Notes: generated by a model from the letters alone, not told the origin. 58,514 nucleotides of DNA from an uncultured Lachnospiraceae bacterium (GCA_902781215.1 CACZIO010000011.1:1-58514), one strand, 5' to 3'. Positions 7,788 through 16,647 are shown, counted from the first letter of the stretch. Translations and numbers: made by a program.

Positions 7788-8723
7788 TTAATGCGCATGG
7801 CCGCACTTTGGGCACGGATGAAGGTGCCCTGCTGCCTCCTCCGCCGTCTCCGTGTGGGTGGTGCGGGTGATCCGGGAACAGTCCGCGCTGCTGTGGTAGC
7901 GGTCTCCGTCCGGCGTGACGAACACTTTGCCCGACGGAGACGGGTGGCAGTACTCACAGGGATGGTAAATGGAACCGTCATTGGCGCGCAGGTGCTTCAG
8001 AGAGGAGGCATTGACTGCGCGGATCCGGGGCCTGAGGTAGACGCAGTCCGGGTCCGTGTGCCAGACCACGCCGTGCTCCGCCACGATCACCTCTTCATTC
8101 CCCTGCGAGTCTCCGCCGGCCTCTCCTCCTCCACCATCCCCGCCTTCGTATCCGGTCCAGGCATGCCCGTAATAGGTGCTGCGGATCCGGAAATCCGGCC
8201 CGCTCAGGACCGGAATAAAGGGCCGCGTCCGGTAGTCCGCGTTCAGCTCCACGATCCCGTTTCCATCCAGGATCCGGGAGTGCAGGAGGGAGATTCCGCC
8301 GCTCCCGCCCCGCAGACAGGTGTGGTTCATGTAGTCGCCGCCCAGATGGCTGCGCAGCTCTCCCGACGCCCAGGCGGCGGAAAGGATATTTCCGGCTGCC
8401 TGCGGAATTTGGACCCCGCCGCCTCCGCCGCCGTCACTTCCGCCGCTGCCGGCAGCAAATTCCGGGTACCAGGCATATTCACAGATCCGGTCACCCGCCT
8501 GCTGGAGCGCCGCTGTAACGCGGCTCTGCAGGCGCACGACATCCAGCAGAAACAGCACATTGCAGAAAAAGAACATGAACAGCGGCAGCACCAGTGCCGC
8601 CTCCACCGTCATGCTGGCGGCCATGCCGGCCCGCAGGAACCTTTTCCTGAAGGCGGCGATACCCTTTTGTGCGTGCGGCGCGCCGCCTTTTTCTGCCCGG
8701 AGAGACTTCTGATTCGACTTCAT
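7788..8723 (-). CDS. TadE-like protein with a Cys/His-rich C-terminal tail
   Basis: This 311-residue protein starts with the TadE signature SMTVEAALVLPLFMFFF (residues about 37-53) and a single transmembrane helix. A Gly-rich middle follows. The last 90 residues contain two copies of a Cys motif: DPDCVYL...YHPCEYC and YHSSADC...HPCPKCGHAH. These YH-x3-DC...PC-x2-C modules look like small metal-binding or disulphide domains exposed outside the cell. TadE proteins are normally 150-200 residues, so the tail is an addition. ATG 8721-8723 has GGAGG five bases upstream. The gene starts 32 bases after the DUF5702 gene stop. Confidence 0.8.
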   Translation of the reverse strand: MKSNQKSLRAEKGGAPHAQKGIAAFRKRFLRAGMAASMTVEAALVLPLFMFFFCNVLFLLDVVRLQSRVTAALQQAGDRICEYAWYPEFAAGSGGSDGGGGGGVQIPQAAGNILSAAWASGELRSHLGGDYMNHTCLRGGSGGISLLHSRILDGNGIVELNADYRTRPFIPVLSGPDFRIRSTYYGHAWTGYEGGDGGGGEAGGDSQGNEEVIVAEHGVVWHTDPDCVYLRPRIRAVNASSLKHLRANDGSIYHPCEYCHPSPSGKVFVTPDGDRYHSSADCSRITRTTHTETAEEAAGHLHPCPKCGHAH

Positions 8724-8755
8724 CGCAACCTCCACAAAAAGGTATCGCATCTTTC

Positions 8756-10276
8756 TTAGTTATAGCCCTCACTTTTTGTCAGGGTCACCTCCGGCCCGAA
8801 CCGGCTCCTGACCTGTGCGGTCATGGAAAAGGCATCCAGGCACCAGTCCATGCGGAAGCCGGCATTGCCGGGCGTCCTTCGCAGGTCCATCTCCATAATG
8901 TCCATGGTCCGGAGGCTTTTGACAGAACTCCCCTCCAGGAACAGAAGTCCCTGGAGATAGTCCGTGTAGCACAGGCCCTCCCCGCCGCCGGAGCCTTCTC
9001 TCTGGACGGCGGCCCCCGGCGTCAGCAGATCTGTGAGGGAAGTGCGCCAGGTCTCCGGCGTCTTCAGCAGAGGCACACGGCCGCCGTCAAAGAGGACCCG
9101 AAGGTCCTGCACTGACTCCAGGTAGGACCAGGCAAATAAAAGCACTGTGGTGAGCGTATCCTTGAGCTCCGGATTGAGCAGGACCAGGGCGACGACCGCC
9201 GCCACTATTTCCGCCTCCCCTCTGCGGGCCTCATCGGAAAACAGGCTTGCGCAGTTGGACGCCGTCCGGATCAGCAGGAGTCTCCGGGCGATCTTTTCGA
9301 GATTTTCTTTATCTGACTGCCTGCCTGCCAGAATATACTCGATCTGATACCTGAGCCTCCCCTTTTCCAGGGGCTTTGTATAGCATCCGCACTTCTCCCC
9401 GATATAGAGGTCAAACATGATCTCATCCGCCCGGGGATAGCCGTGGGCGTTCTCCACCTGCAGAGAGGTCCCGCTGTGGATGCCCCGCTTCGACAGGACA
9501 TTTCCGTCCGCGGCAGCGGTGGAAAGCCCCGAGGTCTCTCCAAAGACCTGCCGGAGGATCGGCAGGCGGCGGAAATCGTCCATCCGGGAGATCGCCTGCT
9601 CCGCCATGTCGTCTCCTTCCTCGCGGGCCTCCTGCCGCTCCTCGTGGGTGTGGTTCTCCTGTGCGTCCTCTCTGGCCCTGCGCATCTGATCGCGCAGATC
9701 CTCACGCGCCTCTGACCGTTCTTTTTCCCACTCGGCCCCATCCTCCATAAGCCCCTGCCACACGTCGACATTTGTCAGGGCCTCCGCCAGGACAGCTCCG
9801 GCAGGGTCGGCAGACATGTAGGCATAGACCTGCTCCCGCAGGGCACGGGCCCTGTCGTCCGCCGCGAACCTGGTCCCGGTGATCTGCAGGTCCTCCAGCC
9901 GGGTCCCGGTGAAATCTCCCGCGATCCCGAAGCCGGCCGGGGATGTCGTCTCCAGGTTTTTCGCCATATAGCTGCGAAGGTGCTGCTCCACGTTTTCCAC
10001 GGATGCGGATCCGGTCCCGTAGGAGGTATCGACGAAGTACAGGTCATACTGGCGGAGAAGCTCTCTGTTGAATTCCCCCAGGACGGACCGGACTGCAATG
10101 TTGCCGGCCACTTCCGTCTTCATGCGAATCGCATTGACGCGGGCTCCCTCCACCAGCGTCAGGATCAGCGTGAGCAGCACAGCGACCGTCAGGGCCAGGA
10201 AGACGGTCAGATAGCCCTCTGCCGGCCGGAGTGACCTGCGGCATCTGCCCACCGCTCTGCCGCTTATACCTTCCAC
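8756..10276 (-). CDS. DUF5702-like protein of the Tad locus
   Basis: This 506-residue protein has an N-terminal membrane anchor (YLTVFLALTVAVLLTLILTL) preceded by arginines, then a long extracytoplasmic region with a charged helical stretch rich in Glu/Arg around residues 180-230. The pattern matches DUF5702 proteins found next to TadE genes in Clostridia, thought to be minor pilins or assembly factors (from memory). The longest frame starts at GTG 10276 and overlaps the Flp gene by 13 bases, which suggests translational coupling. No convincing ribosome binding site marks the exact start. Confidence 0.75.
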   Translation of the reverse strand: MEGISGRAVGRCRRSLRPAEGYLTVFLALTVAVLLTLILTLVEGARVNAIRMKTEVAGNIAVRSVLGEFNRELLRQYDLYFVDTSYGTGSASVENVEQHLRSYMAKNLETTSPAGFGIAGDFTGTRLEDLQITGTRFAADDRARALREQVYAYMSADPAGAVLAEALTNVDVWQGLMEDGAEWEKERSEAREDLRDQMRRAREDAQENHTHEERQEAREEGDDMAEQAISRMDDFRRLPILRQVFGETSGLSTAAADGNVLSKRGIHSGTSLQVENAHGYPRADEIMFDLYIGEKCGCYTKPLEKGRLRYQIEYILAGRQSDKENLEKIARRLLLIRTASNCASLFSDEARRGEAEIVAAVVALVLLNPELKDTLTTVLLFAWSYLESVQDLRVLFDGGRVPLLKTPETWRTSLTDLLTPGAAVQREGSGGGEGLCYTDYLQGLLFLEGSSVKSLRTMDIMEMDLRRTPGNAGFRMDWCLDAFSMTAQVRSRFGPEVTLTKSEGYN

Positions 10277-10488
10277 CGCGTCAGCGTCATTCCGATGATC
10301 TGATTGCTGTCGGACGTGATCTTCTTGAAGATCTTGTTGACCAGGTCATTGATCTGTTTTTTGAAGATAATGACCAGCCCGATCAGGACCACGATGATCA
10401 GGATGACCTCCACTGTTCCCATTCCGGACTCATCCGCCCAGAACCGCTGCAGTGCAGTTTTGATTCCCTCTTTTCTGTCTGTGTTCAT
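10264..10488 (-). CDS. Flp1-like type IVb pilin (major pilin subunit)
   Basis: This 74-residue protein has a positively charged leader, then ESGMGTVEVILIIVVLIGLV, a Flp-type processing site (Gly followed by acidic +5 region) and hydrophobic helix, and a short lysine-rich tail. After cleavage by an A24 peptidase it would form the pilus shaft. AGGAGG stands just upstream of the ATG. It is the only Flp-like gene in the window. It overlaps the following DUF5702 gene by 13 bases. Confidence 0.87.
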   Translation of the reverse strand: MNTDRKEGIKTALQRFWADESGMGTVEVILIIVVLIGLVIIFKKQINDLVNKIFKKITSDSNQIIGMTLTRWKV

Positions 10489-10569
10489 TTTTTCCTCCTT
10501 TCAGGTGTCTTAAAACGTCTGCGTGGATCATGATTTTCCCCGGGCGGCCTCTGCACAGCACACAGTCCC

Positions 10570-12279
10570 TTACATCGAAAAGCCGAAATAGGCGGGTACA
10601 ATGATGATCAGCATGGTGACCCCCAGCATGATCATCATGGGCAGCAAAAGCTTGGTGCCCGCCTCCTCTCCCAGCTCCCGGGCCAGGTTTTTGCGCTCCT
10701 CGAAGGAGGTGCTCGCCTCCTCCTGCAGGACCTGCAGGAGGGTGTCGTTGCCTCTCCGCAGGTTCTGGACCAGCAGGCTGGACAGGCGTGAGTACTGGCG
10801 GAGCCGGCAGCGGCGGCCAAAATGCATATAGGCCTCGGTCTCGGAGATCCCGCTCTCAAGCTCATTGCACACAAGCAGAAGCTCCTCTCCGAGCCAGCGC
10901 GTCTCCTGTTTCTGCCCGCTCCGTGATGTCCGCTGTATTTCATTTTCTCCCGGGAACCTGGTCCCCGGAGCAGCACCCTGCTTTTTCCTTCCATCTGCCC
11001 TGAGACTGTCCGCAGCGCACTTGTAAAAGACATTGCGCACACTCATGCCGGCCCCCAGATACAGGACAAACTTGCTTGTCAGCTTCGGATAATCGAGTGC
11101 CAGCTGACGGCTCCGCTGCCGGGTCTTCTCATGGAGGCGGCTGTCCAGGATGTACCAGGCTGCCGCGCAGGCCGCTGCCCCCAGGAGAAGCACAGAGCCG
11201 CTGATGTCCTCCGCCTGCTCGCGCCAGTCCAGGGTTTTCCCGGCCACCTCACGGGGAAGGACAAAGTGTGCGCCGGAGGCGCTCTCTTCCTCCGCGCTCT
11301 GAAGCGCGCTGCGGATCTCCCCGCAGAATTCCTCTCTTTCGTCGTGCAGGGGGGCCCGCACGACAAAGTTCATTTTTTTCTGAAAGCGGTATCCGGCATA
11401 GGTCAGGGCGACCGTCAGGTCGACAGCTTCCGACTGGTCGGGCGTGTACTCGCTGTTAAAGATGCTTCCGTCTGTGTCCAGGACCGCATAGCGGCTGCTC
11501 TCCCAGGTGACCGCAAAAGGTGCCATTGCCGAGGATGGCGGCATGGACAGGGGTGTCCGGATCATGTCCGGGGCTGAATTGGTGCCCAGCAGGGAGTCCG
11601 GGAACCGGTCCAGGATCTCCCGGGCCCGCTTTTGTGCCTCTTCGCGGGTGTAGCGGCGGGCGTGGATCGTGACGGTATAGGTCCCGTAGTCCTTTACTTC
11701 CGCCTGCGCCTCCGCTTCGTCTCCGGATCCCCTTCCGCGATCCTCCGTTTCTGTCCCTGTTCCGGCCCCGCTTCCTGTGCGATCGCCGCTGTCTGCGTCA
11801 TCTTCTGCCTCCTGCGCGGGCAGTGCCTTCACGCAAAGCCGCTGGTCCTCCCCGCCGGCCGGTGCGCGCTCAACACTCACGTTGTCCTGCAGGATCCCTG
11901 CGCGGAGGGCCCGGATATGCAGAGATCCGGCCAGGAGGATCCACAGGAGCAGGAGGGCCAGGATCTTCTCCACCTTCTCCGCCTGGTAGCGGACCTCCTG
12001 CCTTTTTGCTTTCATGACCGGATACAGGGCCTGCAGGTCGCTGCGGACCCCCTCCGCCCCCGGGACCCGGAAGTCTCCGCCCTCCCGCTGCCGGGCCAGT
12101 CTGCCTTCCCGCGCCCTGCGGCAGATCCAGCATGCCATCCGCCGCAGCGGACGCAGGAAAGGGGGGTCTCTGGCATAAGCCGGCAATTCCTCCCTGCGGG
12201 ACAGCACTGCCAGCAGGATAAAACCGCCTAAAAGCAGCACATACAGCCCCGAATATAAAATGGACAAGACCCTCTCCAT
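10570..12279 (-). CDS. TadC-like inner-membrane platform protein with a large insert
   Basis: This 569-residue protein ends in a type II secretion F domain: a basic segment with YPKLTSKFVLYLGAGMSVRNVF, the LQVLQEEASTSFEERKNLAR region and a C-terminal helix (LLLPMMIMLGVTMLIIIVP). The N-terminal half is unlike classical TadC (about 300 residues). It has two helices, then a Glu/Asp/Gly-rich linker (about residues 150-195) and an extracytoplasmic beta-rich region before the third helix. ATG 12277-12279 is preferred because AAAGGAGG precedes it by six bases. It pairs with TadB upstream. Confidence 0.8.
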   Translation of the reverse strand: MERVLSILYSGLYVLLLGGFILLAVLSRREELPAYARDPPFLRPLRRMACWICRRAREGRLARQREGGDFRVPGAEGVRSDLQALYPVMKAKRQEVRYQAEKVEKILALLLLWILLAGSLHIRALRAGILQDNVSVERAPAGGEDQRLCVKALPAQEAEDDADSGDRTGSGAGTGTETEDRGRGSGDEAEAQAEVKDYGTYTVTIHARRYTREEAQKRAREILDRFPDSLLGTNSAPDMIRTPLSMPPSSAMAPFAVTWESSRYAVLDTDGSIFNSEYTPDQSEAVDLTVALTYAGYRFQKKMNFVVRAPLHDEREEFCGEIRSALQSAEEESASGAHFVLPREVAGKTLDWREQAEDISGSVLLLGAAACAAAWYILDSRLHEKTRQRSRQLALDYPKLTSKFVLYLGAGMSVRNVFYKCAADSLRADGRKKQGAAPGTRFPGENEIQRTSRSGQKQETRWLGEELLLVCNELESGISETEAYMHFGRRCRLRQYSRLSSLLVQNLRRGNDTLLQVLQEEASTSFEERKNLARELGEEAGTKLLLPMMIMLGVTMLIIIVPAYFGFSM

Positions 12280-12338
12280 CCCCTTCCTCCTTTCCATACT
12301 GTCTGAAGATTCCTGACGAAATGAGCAGGCTGCAGGAC

Positions 12339-12368
12339 TGATCGCTGCATGGCTGATCGCTGCATGAT
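12339..12368 (-). repeat. Short tandem duplication after tadB
   Basis: Two adjacent copies of a 15-base unit (CTGATCGCTGCATGG) lie about 50 bases after the tadB stop. Confidence 0.7.
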
Positions 12369-12416
12369 CGGTCTCGCCGCCTGCAAAAGCGGGGATCCGC
12401 CCTTTGAGAGAAGGTC

Positions 12417-13193
12417 CTACAGCTCTATCGCCATGATCCTGTCGGACAGGAGGATCGCCGCCAGGTAAGCCGCGAGGCAGCCCGTCATGAAAATGACCCC
12501 GCCCGGGTTGTGGTAGAGGACATCAAAGAAGCCCTCCGTCGACATGCCCAGATAAAAAATGATAAAGAAGGGCACCCCTTCCATGATCTTCTGTTCAAAC
12601 CTCCGGCTGCTCAGGAGCAGGTCGATCTCCGTATCGATCTCCATGCGGTCCCGGATCAGGGATGCGGTCCTGCCCAGGATCTCCGGAAGATTTCCTCCGC
12701 TCCTTCGCGCGATGGCAAAGACCTCCGCGAACTCCCGGATCTCTTCGATCTGCCACCTCGCGGCAAATTCCGCCAGGAGAGCGTCCAGCGGGATCCGGTT
12801 GCCCAGGCCTTTTTCGATCCGGTCCATCTCCCTGGTAATGAGGGCCTTCTCGCCGAACTGGAACTGCATCTCCCGCCGGCACTCGCGGAAGGCATTTTCA
12901 GCGGAATACCCCGCTTTGAGCGCTGTGATGATGGCCGCGAGCGCCTCCTGAAACTGGGCCGACAGCTCCTTCTGTTCCTGACGCCGCTTTTCCTTTGCCC
13001 GTCTGCGGTAGTAGGGGAACAGGAGTGGTGACAGAAAGAGGGCCGCCGGCCAGGAATCATAGAAGAGGCAGGCGATGACACAGACCAGAGCAGCGCCCTC
13101 CAGCAGCAGCGCCGGATAGGCGGGCCGCCGGAACAGCCGGTGTCGTTTATGGTCCGGGTGTTTTTTGGTTTTTTTCAAATTCAATGCTTTCAT
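12417..13193 (-). CDS. TadB-like inner-membrane platform protein
   Basis: This 258-residue type II secretion F domain protein has two N-terminal helices (residues about 28-65). Its cytoplasmic domain contains the diagnostic FQEALAAIITALKAGYSAENAF and REFAEVFAIARRSGGNLPEIL motifs, and two C-terminal helices follow. It would bind the CpaF ATPase and form the base of the pilus machine with TadC. AGGAAAG lies upstream of the ATG. It lies between cpaF and tadC, in the usual Tad order. Confidence 0.87.
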   Translation of the reverse strand: MKALNLKKTKKHPDHKRHRLFRRPAYPALLLEGAALVCVIACLFYDSWPAALFLSPLLFPYYRRRAKEKRRQEQKELSAQFQEALAAIITALKAGYSAENAFRECRREMQFQFGEKALITREMDRIEKGLGNRIPLDALLAEFAARWQIEEIREFAEVFAIARRSGGNLPEILGRTASLIRDRMEIDTEIDLLLSSRRFEQKIMEGVPFFIIFYLGMSTEGFFDVLYHNPGGVIFMTGCLAAYLAAILLSDRIMAIEL

Positions 13194-13370
13194 TCTCTGT
13201 CTTCTTTCCTGTCTGAAGCGCAGGCGGCGGGATCGAAGCCGTCTCCTGCAGAAGCAGGGATCCTCTCATGACTGCGTGACTCCGGCGCATCTGTCCCTTG
13301 CGCAGCCGGGTGTGGTGTGCAGGGTTATGTTGTATTCGCAGTATTCGCGGTTTTCGTGCTGTTTGTGGTT

Positions 13371-14648
13371 TCACCCCCACGGACATTCCACGCCGGCCAT
13401 GGCGAGTTTTTCGCGCGCCGCAAGCCTGCCGGTCTGCTCCCAGGTTCCCAGGATCCTGCCGTTCCGCTCCCCCGTCTCGCGAAAGCGGAACAGGGGCGAT
13501 GTCAGGATGCGGCCGTCCTGCATGCCGGTCACCTCGCAGATCTCCAGCAGCCTGCGGCTCCGGTCGCGGAGCCTTCCCAGGTGGACGATCAGGTCGATCG
13601 CCGAGGCGATCTGGCCGCGGATGGCGGGCAGGGGCAGGTCCATCCCCATCAGGATCATGGTCTCCAGACGGGCCAGCATGTCCTGCGCGCTGTTGGCGTG
13701 GCCGGTTGATAAGGACCCGTCATGCCCCGTATTCATAGCCTGGATCATGTCAATGGCCTCGCTCCCCCGGACCTCGCCGACCACGATCCGGTCCGGGCGC
13801 ATGCGGAGCGCCGACCGGATCAGGTCCCGGATGCTGATGGGCCGGCATCCCTCCACGTTGGCGTTCCTGGCCTCCAGGCGCACGAGGTTTTCGATGTGCA
13901 GGATCTGCAATTCAGCATTGTCCTCGATCGTGATCACACGCTCACCCTGCGGGATATAGGCGGACAGGGCGTTCAGGAAAGTCGTCTTGCCGGAGCCCGT
14001 CCCGCCGCTGATGAAAATGTTGTAGCCGGCGCACACCACGCACTCCAGGAAAGAAGCGATCTCGCTGGAGATGGAGCCGAAGGCCAGCAGGTCCCCCATA
14101 CGGATCGGTTTGTCCGGAAAGCGGCGGATGGTCACGATCGGGCCGTTGAGGGCGACGGGCGGCAGGACGATATTGACGCGGTCCCCGTTCTCCAGCCGGG
14201 CGTCCACGATGGGGGACGATTCGTTGACCACTCGATTACATGCCGCGACGATCTGCTGCACGACGTCCTCCAGCTTCTCTCTCGAGACAAATGTGCGGTC
14301 TGTCCGCCTCAGCTTCCCCGCCCGCTCGATGAAAACGTGGTCCGGGCCGTTGATCATGATCTCGGTGATGGTCGGATCCTCGATCAGTTCCTGCAGGATG
14401 TCCAGGCGGCGGATCGAGTTGAAGAGCTCCAGACGGAGCTGTTTCATCTCATCCAGGTTCAGTTCCCCCGCCCGTCTGGCCCGCACGATCTCCCGGTCGA
14501 TCAGTTCCAGGACCTCACCGTCCTCCACACTGCGGGAGAAGTCGATCCCGCGCATGACGGCGTCGTGGATGTCCTCCCTGATCCGGACATAGGTCCTCGG
14601 CACTGCCGGAGCCGGCCCCATATTTTTTTCAGATACATTTCCAGGCAT
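13371..14648 (-). CDS. cpaF: CpaF/TadA-type secretion ATPase
   Basis: This 425-residue cytoplasmic ATPase powers Flp pilus assembly. The Walker A motif GGTGSGKTT spans residues about 215-223, the Asp box is VITIEDNAEL, and Walker B is RIVVGEVRGSE near residue 288. The His box TGHDGSLSTGHANS follows. An N-terminal domain of about 80 residues precedes the ATPase core. The reading frame extends upstream through an 18-base tandem repeat to a GTG at 14789, but ATG 14646-14648 has GAGG seven bases upstream and fits the family N-terminus, so I use it. Confidence 0.92.
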   Translation of the reverse strand: MPGNVSEKNMGPAPAVPRTYVRIREDIHDAVMRGIDFSRSVEDGEVLELIDREIVRARRAGELNLDEMKQLRLELFNSIRRLDILQELIEDPTITEIMINGPDHVFIERAGKLRRTDRTFVSREKLEDVVQQIVAACNRVVNESSPIVDARLENGDRVNIVLPPVALNGPIVTIRRFPDKPIRMGDLLAFGSISSEIASFLECVVCAGYNIFISGGTGSGKTTFLNALSAYIPQGERVITIEDNAELQILHIENLVRLEARNANVEGCRPISIRDLIRSALRMRPDRIVVGEVRGSEAIDMIQAMNTGHDGSLSTGHANSAQDMLARLETMILMGMDLPLPAIRGQIASAIDLIVHLGRLRDRSRRLLEICEVTGMQDGRILTSPLFRFRETGERNGRILGTWEQTGRLAAREKLAMAGVECPWG

Positions 14649-14684
14649 ATCAAAACCTCTGAAGTTCTCCTGATGCCAATGGCT

Positions 14685-14774
14685 GCATTGTTGCCGCAGG
14701 CCGCATTGTTGCCGCAGGCTGCATTGTTGCCGCAGGCCGCATTGTTGACGCAGGCCGCATTGTAACCGCAGTCG
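14685..14774 (-). repeat. Five-copy 18-bp minisatellite between cpaE and cpaF
   Basis: The plus-strand unit is GCATTGTTGCCGCAGGCC, repeated five times with few changes; the last copy is the most degenerate. The unit length is a multiple of three and keeps the upstream cpaF frame open (LRQQCG repeats), but no ribosome binding site supports its translation. Confidence 0.9.
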
Positions 14775-14831
14775 CAGGGCACAAGCCACAGGACATCCCG
14801 CCCCCTGCTGTCAGCGCGGGGCATACAAGCG

Positions 14832-15854
14832 TCATGCGCCGGCCCTCTCCTCTGCGTACTCCCTCGACAGCTTCTCCCTGATATAGGCGGCCAGGTCTCC
14901 CCGGGTCAGGTCTTCCAGTCTGACGGGGATCTCCCGGAAGACCGGCAGCTTCCAGTACCTTGTGTTCATGCGGACATCCTCGTAATTCATGCTGCGCAGG
15001 ATCTCCTCATACTGGAAGCAGCGCGCACGGGAAAAGGTGTCGTCCCGCACGATCGTATATACCATGTCGCAGGTCCGCAGCAGATCGAGCAGACCGTCCG
15101 TGTGCTCCGTCAGGTCCATGATCAGGTATTCATATTCGGTGACCTTCTCGATCGTGCGCAGAAGGCTGCTCCACTGCTCCTTCCGGATCGAGCGCAGCTC
15201 GATAAAGGATTTCATGGGCGGGATGAAATGGAGCCCGCCGATCTCCTCCGTCATGGCCTCCAGCTGGCCGGCCAGCTTTTCTCTTGCGCACTCGTTGTAG
15301 TAGATCAGGTCGCTCACACTGCCCCTGAATTCCCTGGAAAGCATTTTCTCCAGGCCTGAAAAGGCCTCGAAGTTCATGTACAGGACCCGGCTGCCCTGTG
15401 CCAGGATCTGGCCCAGGGTCAGGGCAAAGGTCGTCTGCAGGCACCGTGTCACGGGCGTATAGACCCCGATCCGGACCATGGGCCTGCCGTGGCGCAGGGA
15501 GGCGGCCTCCGGCATCCCGCAGTCCGCACACCGGGCCCTGATGCAGAGGGCGATGTTGGTGATCGACTGGTATTTGCTGATATTTTCAGGTTCGTCCATC
15601 CACTCGTCCGTCTCGTTGAGCAGGAGGAGGTTTCCGAAGCCCGCCCCCGCGATCTCCGGCGTATACTGGGACTGCGCCACGACCACCAGGGCCGCCTCCT
15701 TTGTCTCCGGGTCCTCCAGCAGCCGGTCCGCGCCGGTGTAGAGACGGATCCCGCAGGGAAAAGCCGCATCCCGGTGCAGGTATTCCATGAGCCTCCCCGC
15801 ATAGGAGAGGTCGCTGTCGCAGATCGCGATCTTCTTTTCCGTTTGTCTGTCCAT
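14832..15854 (-). CDS. CpaE/TadZ-like localisation ATPase with degenerate P-loop
   Basis: This 340-residue protein combines an N-terminal receiver-like domain (KIAICDSDLSYAGRLMEYL, residues 8-26) with a MinD/ParA-like domain. The position of the deviant Walker A motif reads YTPVTRCLQTT (residues 132-142), without the glycine and lysine needed for ATP binding. Later hallmarks YLIMDLTEHTDG and the VREDDTF-like VYTIVRDDTFSRAR remain. TadZ proteins mark the pole where the pilus forms, and some are known to be atypical ATPases. ATG 15852-15854 has AAGGA upstream. It is the second gene of the operon. Confidence 0.83.
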   Translation of the reverse strand: MDRQTEKKIAICDSDLSYAGRLMEYLHRDAAFPCGIRLYTGADRLLEDPETKEAALVVVAQSQYTPEIAGAGFGNLLLLNETDEWMDEPENISKYQSITNIALCIRARCADCGMPEAASLRHGRPMVRIGVYTPVTRCLQTTFALTLGQILAQGSRVLYMNFEAFSGLEKMLSREFRGSVSDLIYYNECAREKLAGQLEAMTEEIGGLHFIPPMKSFIELRSIRKEQWSSLLRTIEKVTEYEYLIMDLTEHTDGLLDLLRTCDMVYTIVRDDTFSRARCFQYEEILRSMNYEDVRMNTRYWKLPVFREIPVRLEDLTRGDLAAYIREKLSREYAEERAGA

Positions 15855-15905
15855 CCCTGTTTCCTTTCTGCTTGTGCTCATGGTCTTACGGCCACTGACA
15901 TTTAT

Positions 15906-15953
15906 GAGTGAAACCTCACTTGACTGTCTTAAGTCACGAGAATGCACCGGTGT
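15906..15953 (+). repeat. Dispersed 48-bp repeat, copy A
   Basis: The segment GTGAAACCTC...GACTGT...AAGTCACGAGAATGC...CCGGTGT lies between the first prepilin peptidase and cpaE. A second copy in opposite orientation is at 18151-18200; roughly 40 of 49 positions agree. Confidence 0.75.
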
Positions 15954-15957
15954 ATTA

Positions 15958-16419
15958 TCAATACAGCCCTGCCAGGTGCAGGAATACGCTGGCCGCGACC
16001 GGCAGGGCGAAGTGCATGGTGTGCACGGTCCCCCGCGACCGGGTCAGCTGCAGGATACCCAGCGCGGCCCCGATCCCGAAGGCCCCCGCAAAGCAGCGCA
16101 GATAGGTCTCCGCCGGCATGAAGGCGGAGACAGCCGCCAGCAGCTTGATGTCCCCCGCGCCCAATCCGCCTGCCGTGTAAAAGGGAAAGAGTATCAGGAC
16201 CGTAAAGCCCGCCGCGCACAGGACCTCCAGGATCCCAGCAGGCCCCGCCCGCAGGACAGCAAAGCAGGTCCCCAGGCAGAGACCCGGCACCGTGACGGCG
16301 TTGTAGACCCTGCCCCCGTACAGGTCCGTCGCGGCGCAGACCGCCGCCAGGCAGCCGGCCGCTGGATCTGCCCATCTCTTCATTTCGTTCAGGCTGTTGA
16401 TGATCTGTGTGAACTGCAT
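15958..16419 (-). CDS. Prepilin peptidase, A24 family, first gene of the Tad operon
   Basis: This 153-residue membrane aspartic peptidase has the first catalytic Asp in CAATDLYGGRVYNAVT near residue 32 and the second in GLGAGDIKLLAA near residue 94 (GxGD motif). Five to six hydrophobic helices follow the TadV/CpaA pattern. It leads the operon, about 190 bases after its promoter. The two A24 enzymes in this operon differ clearly in sequence, so they may process different substrates (Flp pilin versus TadE-like proteins). Confidence 0.87.
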   Translation of the reverse strand: MQFTQIINSLNEMKRWADPAAGCLAAVCAATDLYGGRVYNAVTVPGLCLGTCFAVLRAGPAGILEVLCAAGFTVLILFPFYTAGGLGAGDIKLLAAVSAFMPAETYLRCFAGAFGIGAALGILQLTRSRGTVHTMHFALPVAASVFLHLAGLY

Positions 16420-16618
16420 CCCGTGGTCTCCTCCCCTTTTAATAGCGGTGTGCCATCCATCTTTTACCGCTCAGCCCTTCTGCCTTTCGCTCCGCAGGAC
16501 TTCCTCCCGGCTCCTGCGCCGGTCCATGCCTCCTCAGAGGCCCCGGCACCGGCTCTCGATTCAGATATATTTGCATTTGGAATTATTTAATTCCGAATTG
16601 AATCATTTTTATGATGCG

Positions 16619-16647
16619 ATTATACTTGCACTTTTTCAACTTTTCAA
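16619..16647 (-). promoter_or_regulatory. Promoter of the Tad operon
   Basis: On the minus strand TTGAAA (16642-16647), a 17-base spacer and TATAAT (16619-16624) form a near-consensus sigma-A promoter. The surrounding 16420-16978 gap (about 560 bases) has no gene. It is AT-rich from 16560 on, holds a perfect small palindrome (GGAATTA/TAATTCC, 16579-16594), and carries the upstream region of the divergent oxidoreductase. Confidence 0.72.

Noticed and set aside
14649-14789. N-terminal extension of CpaF with LRQQCG repeats
   Set aside because: The upstream GTG has no ribosome binding site, while ATG 14646-14648 has one and fits the family start.
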